64,000 nucleotides of DNA, from the NCBI GenBank assembly GCA_016288215.1, contig JAEEYQ010000017.1, positions 40,216-104,215 on the forward strand, given 5' to 3'. The notes under the pieces were generated by a model. It saw nothing but the letters and a program-made list of their open reading frames with translations. It made no database searches and was not told the origin of the DNA. A program made the translations under genes and the position numbers. Every line of letters starts with the position of its first letter. Positions within the stretch are counted from its first letter, which is position 1. This stretch comes from Lentisphaeria bacterium. Lineage in GTDB: Bacteria; Verrucomicrobiota; Lentisphaeria; Oligosphaerales; Oligosphaeraceae. Positions 34,841 through 44,426 of this stretch are shown here, piece after piece.

Positions 34841-36514
34841 ATGGCCAACTACTATGACGACAATTCGGAACTGCGTTTCCATCTGACAAATTTGGGTCTG
34901 GAGAAGGCGGTCGCCCTTCGGGAGAGGAACTACGCCCAGGCGGCGACTTGCCCCAATGCTCCGTCGGATTTTGCGGCGGCCATGGGGGCCTATGAAGAGA
35001 AGCTGCGGGCTCTGGGCGCCCTTTGCGGCGGCCCCATCACGGAGCGGGCCGTCGAAGTGGATCAGGTGGGCGCCCAATTCAAGGACGGCAAGGTGATTCT
35101 CGCCCCTGGCACGGTGGAGAATCTGGAGGACATCCGCAAGCTTGGCCTGTGCGGCGTCACCCTCCCCAGAGAATATGGCGGCCTGAATTTCCCTGTCACC
35201 GTCTACAGCATGATGACGGAAATGGTCTCCCGCGCCGACGCCAGTCTGCAGAATCTCTTTGGCCTCCAGTCCATTGCGCAGACCATCTGCAATTTTGGCT
35301 CGGAGGAGCAGAAGGCTCGCTTTCTGCCTGGCTTCGCCACGGGAGAGAACGATGGCGCCATGGCGTTGACGGAGCCTGACGCGGGCAGCGATCTGCAGTC
35401 CGCCCAGCTGTCGGCCCGTTATGACGAAGCCCGCGGCGTCTGGCTGTTGAACGGCATCAAACATTTCATCACCAACGGCTGTTCCAAGGTCATTTTGGTG
35501 CTGGCCCGTTCGGAGGAGGGGTCGAAGGACGGCCGCGGTCTGTCCATGTTCATTGCGGAGCGCTGTCCCCAAATTCGTATCCATCGCATTGAGAACAAGA
35601 TGGGCATCCACGGCTCCCCCACCTGCGAGCTGCATTTCGAGGACGCCCCCGCCCAGCTGGTCGGCCAGCGCCGCCGCGGGCTCACCCGCTATGTCATGTC
35701 TTTGATGAACGGCGCCCGCATGGCCATCAGTTCGCAGGCTGTCGGTCTGGCGGAGGCCGCCCGCCGCACCGCATGGGAGTACACCTCCAAACGGATCCAG
35801 TTCGGAAAGCCCCTCTGCGAGATTCCGGCCGTCAACGAGATGCTGACGCGAATGGACGCCCTGACCGTGGCCGGCCGGACCCTGCTCTATGAAGCCTGCA
35901 AATATGTGGATTTGCGGGATGCCTGCAACGCCGCTGTGGAGAACGGCGACGACACGCTGCGGGAGGAGGCAAAGGAACTCGGCCATCTGACGGACCTGCT
36001 CACGCCCATGACCAAGGCCTTCAACACGGAAATGGCCAACAAGGTCGCCTATGACGGCATTCAGTGCCACGGCGGCAAAGGCTACATGCGGGAGCACAAC
36101 GCGGAGCGCTACTACCGCGACGCCCGCATCATGAACATCTATGAAGGCACGACCCAGATGCAGTTCGTGGCCGCGAAGGGCGGCATCGTCAAACGGGTCC
36201 TCAAGCCCCTTCTGGACGAATTGGAGGCCCTGCCGTTCACGGGAGAGGCCGCCGAACTGGCCCGCCGCGTGGCGAAGGCCCGCCAGTGCAGCGACGAGAC
36301 CATCGCCGCGGAACTGGCCAACAACGCCTCAGAAGGCCGACTGGACTTCATCGGCAGCCATCTTGTCCGCATGGAAACCTTGGTCTTCGTCTCCTATCTG
36401 CTGCTGCGGGACACCTTGAAGGATTCCGCCCGTCTGCCGCTCGCCAAACGCTTCATCTGGGAGTTCCTGCCCGAGGTGGCTTATCAGGCGGAATTGGTAA
36501 AGACCTGGCTATAA
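34841..36514 (+). CDS. Acyl-CoA dehydrogenase family protein
   Basis: The 557-residue flavoprotein shows the acyl-CoA dehydrogenase series GLCGVTLPREYGG, AMALTEPDAGSD, LNGIKHFITNG, NKMGIHGSPTCELHFEDAPA, the TSKRIQFGKPLCEIPAVNEM helix and YDGIQCHGGKGYMREHNAER then YEGTTQMQF. The extra 100 residues at the end are usual for the large DUF-tailed subgroup. Substrate is unknown; no electron-transfer flavoprotein or CoA ligase gene is nearby. AAAGGCGAG lies in front of the ATG. A long tandem repeat starts two bases after the stop codon. Confidence 0.9.
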   Translation: MANYYDDNSELRFHLTNLGLEKAVALRERNYAQAATCPNAPSDFAAAMGAYEEKLRALGALCGGPITERAVEVDQVGAQFKDGKVILAPGTVENLEDIRKLGLCGVTLPREYGGLNFPVTVYSMMTEMVSRADASLQNLFGLQSIAQTICNFGSEEQKARFLPGFATGENDGAMALTEPDAGSDLQSAQLSARYDEARGVWLLNGIKHFITNGCSKVILVLARSEEGSKDGRGLSMFIAERCPQIRIHRIENKMGIHGSPTCELHFEDAPAQLVGQRRRGLTRYVMSLMNGARMAISSQAVGLAEAARRTAWEYTSKRIQFGKPLCEIPAVNEMLTRMDALTVAGRTLLYEACKYVDLRDACNAAVENGDDTLREEAKELGHLTDLLTPMTKAFNTEMANKVAYDGIQCHGGKGYMREHNAERYYRDARIMNIYEGTTQMQFVAAKGGIVKRVLKPLLDELEALPFTGEAAELARRVAKARQCSDETIAAELANNASEGRLDFIGSHLVRMETLVFVSYLLLRDTLKDSARLPLAKRFIWEFLPEVAYQAELVKTWL

Positions 36515-36516
36515 GG

Positions 36517-36617
36517 GAATTAGAAATTAGGAATTAGAAATTAGGAATTAGAAATTAGGAATTAGAAATTAGGAATTAGAAATTAGGAATTAGAAATTAG
36601 AAATTAGGAATTAGAAA
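36517..36617 (+). repeat. Tandem repeat, 14-base unit GAATTAGAAATTAG, about seven copies
   Basis: Six perfect 14-base units run from 36517 to 36600, followed by AAATTAGGAATTAGAAATAT. The unit is itself two near-identical 7-mers, GAATTAG and AAATTAG. Single degenerate copies appear after rlmH (about 26005) and after glnS (about 57629). There are no spacers, so this is not a CRISPR array. Confidence 0.9.
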
Positions 36618-36672
36618 TATAACTGTTCAGAAAGTTTTGCCAATTCTCCGTCTGAAAGATGGCCGTTGGGTA

Positions 36673-36692
36673 ACCCCGACTTCAGTCGGGGT
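36673..36692. repeat. REP-like hairpin flanked by CCGTCT-AGAxGGC repeats
   Basis: ACCCCGACT, loop TC, AGTCGGGGT is a perfect 9-bp inverted repeat. It is flanked by CCGTCTGAAAGATGGC (about 36650) and CCGTCTGGAAGACGGC (about 36716), which match each other. The layout resembles a REP/BIME-like element between the acyl-CoA dehydrogenase and pseudopilin genes. Confidence 0.5.
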
Positions 36693-36820
36693 GTAAATGG
36701 CCTCCCATGACTATCCGTCTGGAAGACGGCGCATGTCCGTGATCATGGCTGAATTATAGTCACGGAACCTGCTTTGCGGATTGGTTCTGAAATTTTTTAC
36801 AATAAAATTTGTGTGGGGTA

Positions 36821-36849
36821 TTGCAATTTGCCCAAAAGTTTAGTATAAT
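36821..36849 (+). promoter_or_regulatory. Sigma-70 promoter of the pseudopilin gene
   Basis: TTGCAA (36821-36826), exactly 17 bases, then a perfect TATAAT (36844-36849). It is about 98 bases upstream of the pseudopilin start, leaving a leader of roughly 90 bases. The best promoter match in the window. Confidence 0.75.
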
Positions 36850-36947
36850 TATGGACGACATGGTTTAGTGGAATATCTCTTGTCGCCCCATAAAAAATGG
36901 GGGGGTATTTCAAGACCGTGGAAAAATCAAAAAAGGAAAAGAAGAAG

Positions 36948-37685
36948 ATGAAAAAAGCGTTTACCCTCATCGAACTGTTGGTTGTGATTGCAATTATTGC
37001 AATCCTTGCAGGCATGTTGCTGCCGGCTCTGGCCAAGGCAAAGCAGAAGGCCCTCGCGGTCAACTGCCAGTCCAACCTGCGCGGCAACGGCGAAGCGGCC
37101 ATCCTCTACATGGACGACTTCGGCGGCCGCTTCAACCTGTACGTGGAAAGCCACACCAGCCTGGAAGGGACCATCGGGAGAGGCGCCGACTGGGCCTCCC
37201 GCCTCATGGCCCTGGGCTACATCGAGGACATGTGCCCCATCGCCACCTGCCCCACTGTCTCCACCAAGCTGGAGATTCTCGTTTCCGGCAACTACCGCTA
37301 TCTGCAGAAGGTCTACGGCACCAGCCGTTGGGAAGAGATCCAGACCAACCTCTACGAGAACATCAACTCCTACGGGCAGGTCAACCGCATGCTGCTGACC
37401 AACCAGATCAAGAACCCCAGCGCCTTCTTCTACATTGGCGACACCGCCTACAAGGACAGTAGTTCCACCCTTCCCATCTTCTATAGCGGCTCCCTGCAGG
37501 CATGGGGCTATCGCTTCAAGCTTGCCCACAATGAGCGCTGCAATATGGTGTTCGTGGATGGCCATGTGGCCGGCCTGAGCGTCAGCGACTTCCAAGAGTG
37601 CGCCAAGAAGCGCCAGATGCTCTCCAACTTTACCACGATCAGTGTCTTCACTCAGGACAACACAGCCATCACGATTCCGTTCTAA
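36948..37685 (+). CDS. Type II secretion pseudopilin-like protein with H-X9-DG domain
   Basis: The 245-residue protein has a class III prepilin leader: short MKKA, then [20 protein letters not shown]. Cleavage would be between Ala4 and Phe5; most pseudopilins have Gly at -1. The C-terminus [13 protein letters not shown] is the H-X9-DG motif that is very frequent in Lentisphaerae and Planctomycetes, where such genes are present in many copies. The ATG at 36948 is chosen for the leader; upstream in-frame starts would add a basic tail that spoils it, though GAAGAAG is only a modest ribosome binding site. It has its own promoter and terminator, apart from the gsp/pil operon at 6.8-12.8 kb. Confidence 0.9.
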   Translation: MKKAFTLIELLVVIAIIAILAGMLLPALAKAKQKALAVNCQSNLRGNGEAAILYMDDFGGRFNLYVESHTSLEGTIGRGADWASRLMALGYIEDMCPIATCPTVSTKLEILVSGNYRYLQKVYGTSRWEEIQTNLYENINSYGQVNRMLLTNQIKNPSAFFYIGDTAYKDSSSTLPIFYSGSLQAWGYRFKLAHNERCNMVFVDGHVAGLSVSDFQECAKKRQMLSNFTTISVFTQDNTAITIPF

Positions 37686-38010
37686 TCATGGCGAATTCTG
37701 CTGACCCCCTGCGGGCCTGAAATCATCGGGCCGGTTTCCCTTGCGGAGACCGGCCCTTTTTCATGTCCTGCTAGGCGCGAAATGAGCTCATCGCGGACTT
37801 GTTGCAGGATGACGGTTTTCCCGCACCGCCTTATTCCTGTGATGGTTAAAAACTGTTCCAAGGCACCCTTGCTTTAGGGTGATTTCCGCAAATTTACATG
37901 GATGGCGAGTGGCAAAAAAGCATTGAGCCATTATTCTAAATGACAATCTAGAACTTCACATGGGGCGAGGAGCTGAACAGGTTTCTTCATTCGGCTAAAT
38001 AGGAAAAATC
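37686..38010. other. Intergenic region
   Basis: Besides the terminator listed separately I see no gene or RNA in these 325 bases. A frame of no recognisable family runs through 37770-37850. Confidence 0.4.
37728..37761 (+). terminator. Rho-independent terminator after the pseudopilin gene
   Basis: GGGCCGGTTTCC (37728-37739), loop CTTGC, GGAGACCGGCCC (37745-37756), then TTTTT. One G-U pair in a 12-bp stem. It lies 43 bases after the stop codon. Confidence 0.9.
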
Positions 38011-38943
38011 ATGTTTGAGAAAATTATGAAAATGACAGTTTGCTCTGTGGCTATCGCGGCGTTGACGGCGTCGGCTTTCAATCCCAATGAGGTGGATCGG
38101 GAGAAGATGCTGACAGGAACCAACCACTACGAGCCGATGTTCAACGACGGTTCCCGAATCATCATGCTCAAGGAATGCTCCATGACTCAGATGACGGGCA
38201 TCATCGTCAAGACTCCCCATGACCAAGTCATCATCTTTGACGGTGGCAATCTTGTGGACACCGACAATCTGATTGACTGGGTCCGACTCATCAACGGCGG
38301 CAAGGTTTCGGCATGGTTCCTCACTCATCCCCACAATGACCACTATGGCGTGCTGCAGAAGATTCTGACAGAAAAGCCTGACGCTTTGGAGATTCCGTTC
38401 GTCGCCCACGATTTTCCGCCCATGGAATGGTGCGAAGGCTCCAGTGACAAAGAGCTTCTGGAAATCCAGCCGATTCTGGACAAGAGCGGCATTCGGCAGG
38501 TGCGGATAACCAAAGGAATGAAATGGACTTACGATGGTGTGACCGTGACCGCCCTCAACCAGTTCATTTCCGAGCCCAAACGCTCGATCAACGATGTCAG
38601 CATCGTTTTCAAGGTGGAGCTTGGGGGGAAGACCTTCATGGTGACGGGGGATGTCCATGAAATCACCTCCGACCGTCTCATAGAGGAATATGGAGATGCT
38701 CTGAAATGCGACATCGTCCAGGTTTCGCATCATGGCCAAAACGGCGCCCCGAAGCGTTTCTATGAAAAGGTCAATCCTGAAATGGCGTTGTGGCCGACCC
38801 CCTATTGGCTTTGGGAGAACTCCACCGACGGCAAGCATCTGGGGAATTTCATCTACAAGACCAATTACACCAAATGCTGGTTTCAGGAAATCGGCTGCAA
38901 GCGCCACTATATTACGATGGGACATGATGTGGTCATTGAATAA
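38011..38943 (+). CDS. Secreted metallo-beta-lactamase-fold hydrolase (ComEC/Rec2-like)
   Basis: The 310-residue protein has a signal peptide (MFEKIMKMTVCSVAIAALTA, then SA) and the metallo-beta-lactamase-fold metal motif THPHNDHYG (H106, H108, D110, H111), then VTGDVHEITSDRLIEEYGD and VSHHGQNGAPKRFYEKVNPE. The SHHG pattern places it in the ComEC/Rec2-type subgroup. It may be a secreted or periplasmic nuclease or phosphoesterase; the substrate is unknown. AGGA precedes the ATG. The gene stands alone, with no competence genes nearby. Confidence 0.85.
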   Translation: MFEKIMKMTVCSVAIAALTASAFNPNEVDREKMLTGTNHYEPMFNDGSRIIMLKECSMTQMTGIIVKTPHDQVIIFDGGNLVDTDNLIDWVRLINGGKVSAWFLTHPHNDHYGVLQKILTEKPDALEIPFVAHDFPPMEWCEGSSDKELLEIQPILDKSGIRQVRITKGMKWTYDGVTVTALNQFISEPKRSINDVSIVFKVELGGKTFMVTGDVHEITSDRLIEEYGDALKCDIVQVSHHGQNGAPKRFYEKVNPEMALWPTPYWLWENSTDGKHLGNFIYKTNYTKCWFQEIGCKRHYITMGHDVVIE

Positions 38944-39099
38944 CATGCTTGAATATAGGAACTTACACGGTTTGTGAAGAAGTGGATGAAACAGTCGGTC
39001 CGAAGCGATGACGAACTCAGGGGCGACATCCATGGACTGTGGAGAAGCGGTTTGGCGGTTCCTTCTGACTTCATCAATAATGGATAAAAGGGGAAGGCA

Positions 39100-40341
39100 A
39101 TGACTCATGCACAATTGGCGATAAAGGGTGGAAGCAAGGCGGTTACGGAACTGCCGGCGCGTTTTCACTTTGGCAAGGAGGAGAAGGAGGCCATTGACGC
39201 CCTCTTTGACGAATGCATCCGAACTGGCAACGCCTCCGGCTACAATGGTCCTGAGGAAGAGGCTTTTGGCAAGGAGTTTGCCGAATACATGGGCGGCGGC
39301 TTTGCCGATGGCGTGAATTCAGGGACGAATACGGTTTATGTGTCATTGAAGGCCCTTGAGCTGCCTCCCTTTTCGGAAGTCGTCGTCGGCTGCGTGACGG
39401 ATCCAGGCGGCATGATGCCAATTGCCGAACTGAACTGCATTCCAGTTCCCGCCGACACGGCTCCAGGGAGCTTCAACACAGGGCCGGAGCAGATTGAGGC
39501 CCGAATCACCGAACGCACCAGTGCCATCGTCGTTGCCCACATTGGAGGTGAGCCGGCGGACATGCCTGGCATCATGGCGGTAGCCAAAAAGCACAATCTT
39601 CCGGTCGTGGAGGATTGCGCTCAGACGCACATGGCATTTATCCATGGTCAGAAGGCGGGAAGTTTCGGCGCCATGGGGGCGTTCTCCATGATGTTTGGAA
39701 AGCACATGTGCGCTGGCGGGCAGGGCGGGGCGATCTTCACAAAGAGCGAAGAGCTGTATTGGAAAGTCCGCCGCGCCGCGGATCGCGGAAAGCCCTTCAA
39801 TCTGCCTGGACACAGCAATGTCAGATATGCCATCAACTGCAACATGGATGAGTTTCATGCGGCGATAGGACGTGTCCAGCTGAAAAAGCTACCCAGTATC
39901 ATTTCAAGGCGTAAAGCCTTTGTGGAGAAGATGTTAGAGCGCGGATTGGACAAGCTGCCTGGAATCTATGTGCCCCAAAAGGACCTTGCGCCAGATTTCG
40001 AGCCCTGCTATTGGTGGTGGAGGCTGCGCTTTGACGCATCGGCCATGACATGCACCCGTGATGAGTTCTGCGCCGCCCTGGCGGCGGAAGGCGCCTTGGT
40101 CACCCCCAACTACTATGCTGCCCTTCCTGCAAAAATGGAGTGGTTCGCGAACCGTGCCCATTGCCATCCGTGGAACAATCCTCTCTGCAGAAGCGATGTC
40201 CATGCAGAATATGCCACGCCAAACTGCGACAAATGCATGGCGACGGATTTCCTCTTCAGCATCTATGAAAGCTATGGAGACAGAGAGGCCGACCAGCTTA
40301 TGGAGGCCTTTGCCAAGGTCAGCTCCCATTACGCGAAATAA
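39100..40341 (+). CDS. DegT/DnrJ/EryC1/StrS-family PLP-dependent aminotransferase
   Basis: These enzymes transfer an amino group to nucleotide-linked or free keto-sugars, or (AHBA-synthase branch) other rings. The 413-residue protein has the PLP-binding aspartate in PVVEDCAQTHMA (D172) and the Schiff-base lysine in MMFGKHMCAGGQGGA (K201), plus NYAA-type end motifs (NCNMDEFHAAIGRVQLKKLP). The start LAIKGGSKAV is typical for the sugar/inositol branch. GGGGAAGG precedes the ATG. There are no sugar-nucleotide enzymes next to it, so the substrate cannot be inferred. Confidence 0.9.
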   Translation: MTHAQLAIKGGSKAVTELPARFHFGKEEKEAIDALFDECIRTGNASGYNGPEEEAFGKEFAEYMGGGFADGVNSGTNTVYVSLKALELPPFSEVVVGCVTDPGGMMPIAELNCIPVPADTAPGSFNTGPEQIEARITERTSAIVVAHIGGEPADMPGIMAVAKKHNLPVVEDCAQTHMAFIHGQKAGSFGAMGAFSMMFGKHMCAGGQGGAIFTKSEELYWKVRRAADRGKPFNLPGHSNVRYAINCNMDEFHAAIGRVQLKKLPSIISRRKAFVEKMLERGLDKLPGIYVPQKDLAPDFEPCYWWWRLRFDASAMTCTRDEFCAALAAEGALVTPNYYAALPAKMEWFANRAHCHPWNNPLCRSDVHAEYATPNCDKCMATDFLFSIYESYGDREADQLMEAFAKVSSHYAK

Positions 40342-40369
40342 AACGGTGTGGCGAAACCGCCGATGGGCT

Positions 40370-41119
40370 CTATTTCCCCAAGCCGAGGCGGGCGGCGAAG
40401 CGTTCGGGCAGGCCGGCCTCCCGAATGGCCGCCTGGGCGCCTTCAATGTCATATTCCACCCGAACCAGCTCCAGATGGCGGGTCTCCAGCTCGTAGCTGA
40501 CGAAGCAGGCCCGCGGATCCATGTCCCGAGGCTGCCCCACGGAGCCCACGTTCACCATGATCTTGCGGTCAATCACTTCTGGAAGTTCCTGCGGCTGAAT
40601 GTAATCCACATATGGCTGCGCTTCGTCGCCCTGATCGAATCCGATCATGGGGGAGTGGCTGTGGCCGCAGAAGGCCAGCCCCACGTCCTGATAATGGAAA
40701 TTCAGGGCAAAGGTGTCTTCGGTCATGCAGTAGGTCCAGGCCTTTGGGACGAAGGAGCTGTGGCAGATGGTGAATTCCTCCGCCTCCAGAAAGCGGGGAA
40801 GCTTGGCCAGCCATCTCAATTCGGACATGGAGAGGACGCCTTGGGTCCATGCCACCACCTGCTGCACTTCCGCGCGGAGCCGCTCCACCTGGCTGCCGGG
40901 CATGCCGTAGATGGTCACGTATTCGTCATGGTTGCCCAAGACGCAGGGAATCTCCCGCTCCCGCATCAGCTGGATGCACTCCTTGGGGTTGGCGCCGTAG
41001 CCCACAATGTCCCCAAGACAGAGAATCATGTCAAAGTCATGTTGGTCGATTCTCTGCAACACGGTCTGAAGAGCTTGCAGATTGCCGTGAATATCGCTGA
41101 TAAATGCAATCTTCGTCAT
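40370..41119 (-). CDS. Metallophosphoesterase, YfcE/MJ0936-like
   Basis: The 249-residue cytoplasmic protein has the calcineurin-like motifs SDIHGN (D9, H11), GDIVGYG, LGNHDEY, CHSSF and CGHSHSP, ending with VNVGSVGQPRD. This is the small phosphodiesterase group that includes YfcE and related bis-nucleoside tetraphosphatase-like proteins. It converges on the DegT-type gene with 28 bases between stop codons. No partner gene is evident. Confidence 0.88.
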   Translation of the reverse strand: MTKIAFISDIHGNLQALQTVLQRIDQHDFDMILCLGDIVGYGANPKECIQLMREREIPCVLGNHDEYVTIYGMPGSQVERLRAEVQQVVAWTQGVLSMSELRWLAKLPRFLEAEEFTICHSSFVPKAWTYCMTEDTFALNFHYQDVGLAFCGHSHSPMIGFDQGDEAQPYVDYIQPQELPEVIDRKIMVNVGSVGQPRDMDPRACFVSYELETRHLELVRVEYDIEGAQAAIREAGLPERFAARLGLGK

Positions 41120-41306
41120 CGCAATTTCCTGTCACGAACCTATATTAATGAACCATGTCATGCAGATGTGCACGGCATGGATATGTCGTTCCCATAAAAT
41201 AGTTCGTAAAACCCGATTCACCAATCGAAACACAAGGAAAATATAGAGACATGGAGAAACAAATGCGGTGATTTTTGCCGCCGAGCTACCCTTCATGTCG
41301 TCAGGC

Positions 41307-41325
41307 GGGCGGTCTTCATCCGCCC
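41307..41325 (+). repeat. Small GC-rich hairpin in front of the ABC permease gene
   Basis: GGGCGG, loop TCTTCAT, CCGCCC is a perfect 6-bp inverted repeat ending 20 bases before the ABC permease start. The ribosome binding site there is weak (AGG), so the hairpin may matter for translation; this is speculative. Confidence 0.35.
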
Positions 41326-41345
41326 AATGAAAGCGTCAGGTCATT

Positions 41346-43040
41346 ATGCAACGGAAAACTCGCTCCCTTCTTCTGCTGCTGGGCATCTTGGTCTTTTTTC
41401 TGTTCTTCTTCTTTCTTCCAGTGTATCAGGTTGTCAAAGGGGGAGTTACAGATGGAACCGGCAAGCTGACGGCCTTCTATCTGCTGGAGGTCATCCGCAA
41501 TCCCCTCTATCGCGACGGCTTGGTCAACTCCTTTCGGATCGCCATCTGCACCACCCTGCTGTCCCTGCTGCTGGCGGTTCCGCTGGCGTGGCTATCCGAC
41601 CGCTATGACTTCCCCGCGAAGCGCTTTCTCAGCGGGGCGCTGCTGCTGCCGCTGATTTTGGCGCCGTTTGTGGGAGCCTTGGGCATGCAGTGCATTTTCG
41701 GCCGCTACGGTGCGCTGAACGTGCTGTTGGAGAAGCTGGGCCTCTGCGCCGCCGGAGCGGGGCCGGACTGGTTTGCGGGAGGCTTCTGGGGCGTCGTCAT
41801 TTTGGAGGCCCTCCATCTTTATCCCATATTGTATCTCAATGTGGTGGCGGCATTTGCAAATGTGGATCCCATGCTGTTGGAGGCCTCGGCCGACTATGGC
41901 TGCACGGGCTTTCGGCGCTTCCGCAAAATCATCCTGCCGTTGATCATGCCAGGGGTTTTCGCAGGCGGCTCGTTGGTCTTCATCTGGGCCTTCACGGAAC
42001 TGGGGACGCCGTTGATGTTCAACTACGGCCGTTGCACGGCGGTGCAGATTTTCGGCGGCATCAACGAAGTGGGCTACAACCCCATGCCCTACGCGCTAGT
42101 CGTCGTGATGATGACCCTTTCCGTTGTCATGTACGTTTTGGCCAAAGTGTGCTTTGGCGGCGGCGACTACGCCATGGTGAACAAAGCGGGGCGGGCCTCT
42201 GGTCAGATTCGGCTGAAGGGGCTTTCGGCGGCGGCGGTGGTGGCCGTGTTCGCGGCGTTGGGGCTTTTCAGCATCCTGCCCCATCTGGGGGTCTGCGGCC
42301 TGGCCTTTGGAAAGGGATGGTACCATGCGCTGCTGCCCGTGCAGGCCACGCTGGAGCATGTGCAGGCCGCGTTGGAGCACAATTTGACGGTGCCGAGCAT
42401 CATCAACAGCATGCGCTACGCCCTGCTGGCCGTCCTGCTGGCCATGGTGCTGGGCATCTTCGCCGCCGTCAGCATCGTCCGCGGCAAGGGAAAATGCGCC
42501 TGGCTGCTGGACGGCATCGTCATGCTTCCCATGGCGGTGCCGGGTCTTGTGCTCGCGTTTGGGTATCTGGCTTTGGCGCAGAAAGGATGCCTCTTCCATT
42601 GCTTTGACCCTGTGGAGAACCCCACTGTCCTGCTCGTCATCGCCTACGCCGTGCGCCGGCTTCCCTACGTGGTCCGCTCCGCCGTGGCGGGGTTGCAGCA
42701 GACATCCGTCAGCTATGAGGAGGCGGCGGCCAGTCTGGGCGCAAAGCCTCTGGTCTGCTTTCGCCGCATCACCATGCCGCTCATCGCCGCCAATCTCATT
42801 GCGGGCGGCATTTTGTCCTTCAGCTTCTCAATGTTAGAAGTATCTGATTCCCTGATACTTGCGCAAAAAGCCGCCTATTTCCCCATCACCAAGGCCATCT
42901 ATGAGCTGTCCTCCCTTTTGGGGCAGGGGCAGGCGCTGGCCTCTGCATTGGGGCTGTGGACCATGGTGTTTTTGGGCACGTCTCTTCTGACGGCGTCTGC
43001 GCTGTTGGGCAAGCGGCTGGGGGCGCTGTTCCGTGTCTGA
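41346..43040 (+). CDS. Iron-type ABC transporter permease (FbpB-like, fused double permease)
   Basis: The 564-residue protein has about twelve membrane segments and two permease halves, each with the EAA loop: LEASADYGCTGFRRFRKIIL (about residues 178-197) and YEEAAASLGAKPLVCFRRIT (about 458-477). This is the layout of ferric-iron or putrescine-type FbpB permeases with two fused binding-protein-dependent transport domains. No binding protein or ATPase gene lies beside it. The stop codon overlaps the start of mnmE by eight bases. Confidence 0.88.
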   Translation: MQRKTRSLLLLLGILVFFLFFFFLPVYQVVKGGVTDGTGKLTAFYLLEVIRNPLYRDGLVNSFRIAICTTLLSLLLAVPLAWLSDRYDFPAKRFLSGALLLPLILAPFVGALGMQCIFGRYGALNVLLEKLGLCAAGAGPDWFAGGFWGVVILEALHLYPILYLNVVAAFANVDPMLLEASADYGCTGFRRFRKIILPLIMPGVFAGGSLVFIWAFTELGTPLMFNYGRCTAVQIFGGINEVGYNPMPYALVVVMMTLSVVMYVLAKVCFGGGDYAMVNKAGRASGQIRLKGLSAAAVVAVFAALGLFSILPHLGVCGLAFGKGWYHALLPVQATLEHVQAALEHNLTVPSIINSMRYALLAVLLAMVLGIFAAVSIVRGKGKCAWLLDGIVMLPMAVPGLVLAFGYLALAQKGCLFHCFDPVENPTVLLVIAYAVRRLPYVVRSAVAGLQQTSVSYEEAAASLGAKPLVCFRRITMPLIAANLIAGGILSFSFSMLEVSDSLILAQKAAYFPITKAIYELSSLLGQGQALASALGLWTMVFLGTSLLTASALLGKRLGALFRV

Positions 43041-44388
43041 ACAGGAGAAACATGGGGCGGAGAAGCCTATCGCCGCGCTGGCGGGGGCGTCCATCAGCAT
43101 CATCCGTCTGTCTGGAGCGAACGCGGTGGCGGCGGCGGCGACCGTCTGGCGGGGGAAGACTCCGCTGGCGGCGTGCGCCCCCCGTCGGCTCATGCTTGGG
43201 GAGCTTCAGAATCCCGCCACAGGAGCGGTCATCGATCCGGAATGTCTGGCGGTGGTCATGCCTGGCCCCCATAGTTACACGGGGGAGGATGTGGTTGAAT
43301 TGCAGTGCCATGGAGGCCCTCTCACCGCCAAATTGGCCATGGAGGCGCTGCTGGCCAATGGCGCCCGCATGGCACAGCCAGGCGAATTCACCAAACGCGC
43401 CTTCCTCAACGGCAGACTAGATTTGACGCAGGCGGAAGCCGTGGCGGATTTGGTCTCCGCAACGAGCCGCTCCGCCCAACGGCTGGCCGCCGCTCATCTC
43501 CAAGGGCGGTTGGGCAAGGTGGTCGAAAATCTCTATCATGTTGTGGTAGAGATACTTGCGGAAACAGAGTCCCGGTTGGACTTTCCAGAGGAACAGCTGG
43601 ATTGGCAGGATCCCGCCGCTCTGGCCGACCGATTGGCGGAGACGGAACGCCAGCTGGCCGACCTGCTTTCCACCCAACGGACAGGCGAAGTCCTCCACGA
43701 TGGCATCCGGCTCATCATCGCCGGCCCCCCAAACGCAGGCAAATCCAGTCTGCTGAACCGCATGGCCGGACAGGAGCGCGCCATTGTGACGGAAATCCCT
43801 GGCACCACGAGAGATGCCATCGAAGTCATGGCGGAGGTGCGGGGCATACCCGTCCGTCTGGTGGACACCGCTGGCGTCCGTCAGGCTCAAGACGTCATTG
43901 AGCGGCTGGGCATCGGCCGCTCCAAAGACTATGTGGCGTCGGCCGACATTGTGCTGTGGCTCATCGACTGCTCACAGCCCGTCCCTCCCCAAATGCCGCC
44001 GCCAGATTGGGACATCGGCGGGAAACTGCTTTTGGTGGCCAACAAGGCGGATCTGCCTGGGGCCGTGTTGGATGTGCCCCATGCGATCACGATTTCCGTC
44101 AAGGAGGAGCTGGGACTGGAGGCGCTTTACGACGCCATTGAGGAGGCCGCCGCCCTTGGGGAGGGATGGCGGGAGTCTGCGGTGGCAGTGAATGTCCGCC
44201 AGTCGGATTTGATGCGGCAGGCTGAGGAGGCGTGTCATCAAGCCATCGGGCTGCTGTTGGCCAATGAATGGGAGCTGGCCGCCGCTGAGCTGCATGGAAC
44301 CGTCCACGCCTTGGGGCAGGTCATTGGCAAGACGGCCTCCCCTGATCTGCTGGATCTAATCTTCTCCAAATTCTGCATTGGGAAGTAA
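43033..44388 (+). CDS. mnmE: tRNA modification GTPase MnmE
   Basis: MnmE with MnmG makes 5-carboxymethylaminomethyl-uridine at the tRNA wobble position. The 451-residue protein has the helical and G domains: P-loop GPPNAGKSS (231-239), PGTTRDAIEV, DTAG, NKAD and the C-terminal FCIGK with its conserved cysteine. The N-terminal domain reads KPIAALAGASISIIRLSG; the usual APPG/PPGRG loop of about four residues is missing there. It starts at a GTG (43033) inside the permease gene, with no close alternative. Confidence 0.93.
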   Translation: MSEQEKHGAEKPIAALAGASISIIRLSGANAVAAAATVWRGKTPLAACAPRRLMLGELQNPATGAVIDPECLAVVMPGPHSYTGEDVVELQCHGGPLTAKLAMEALLANGARMAQPGEFTKRAFLNGRLDLTQAEAVADLVSATSRSAQRLAAAHLQGRLGKVVENLYHVVVEILAETESRLDFPEEQLDWQDPAALADRLAETERQLADLLSTQRTGEVLHDGIRLIIAGPPNAGKSSLLNRMAGQERAIVTEIPGTTRDAIEVMAEVRGIPVRLVDTAGVRQAQDVIERLGIGRSKDYVASADIVLWLIDCSQPVPPQMPPPDWDIGGKLLLVANKADLPGAVLDVPHAITISVKEELGLEALYDAIEEAAALGEGWRESAVAVNVRQSDLMRQAEEACHQAIGLLLANEWELAAAELHGTVHALGQVIGKTASPDLLDLIFSKFCIGK

Positions 44389-44426
44389 CCCTTTTATTAT
44401 CCACAGAATACACGGAATAAACAGAA

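Noticed and set aside
36517..36617. CRISPR-like array
   Set aside because: The 14-base units are head-to-tail with no spacers, so it is a simple tandem repeat.
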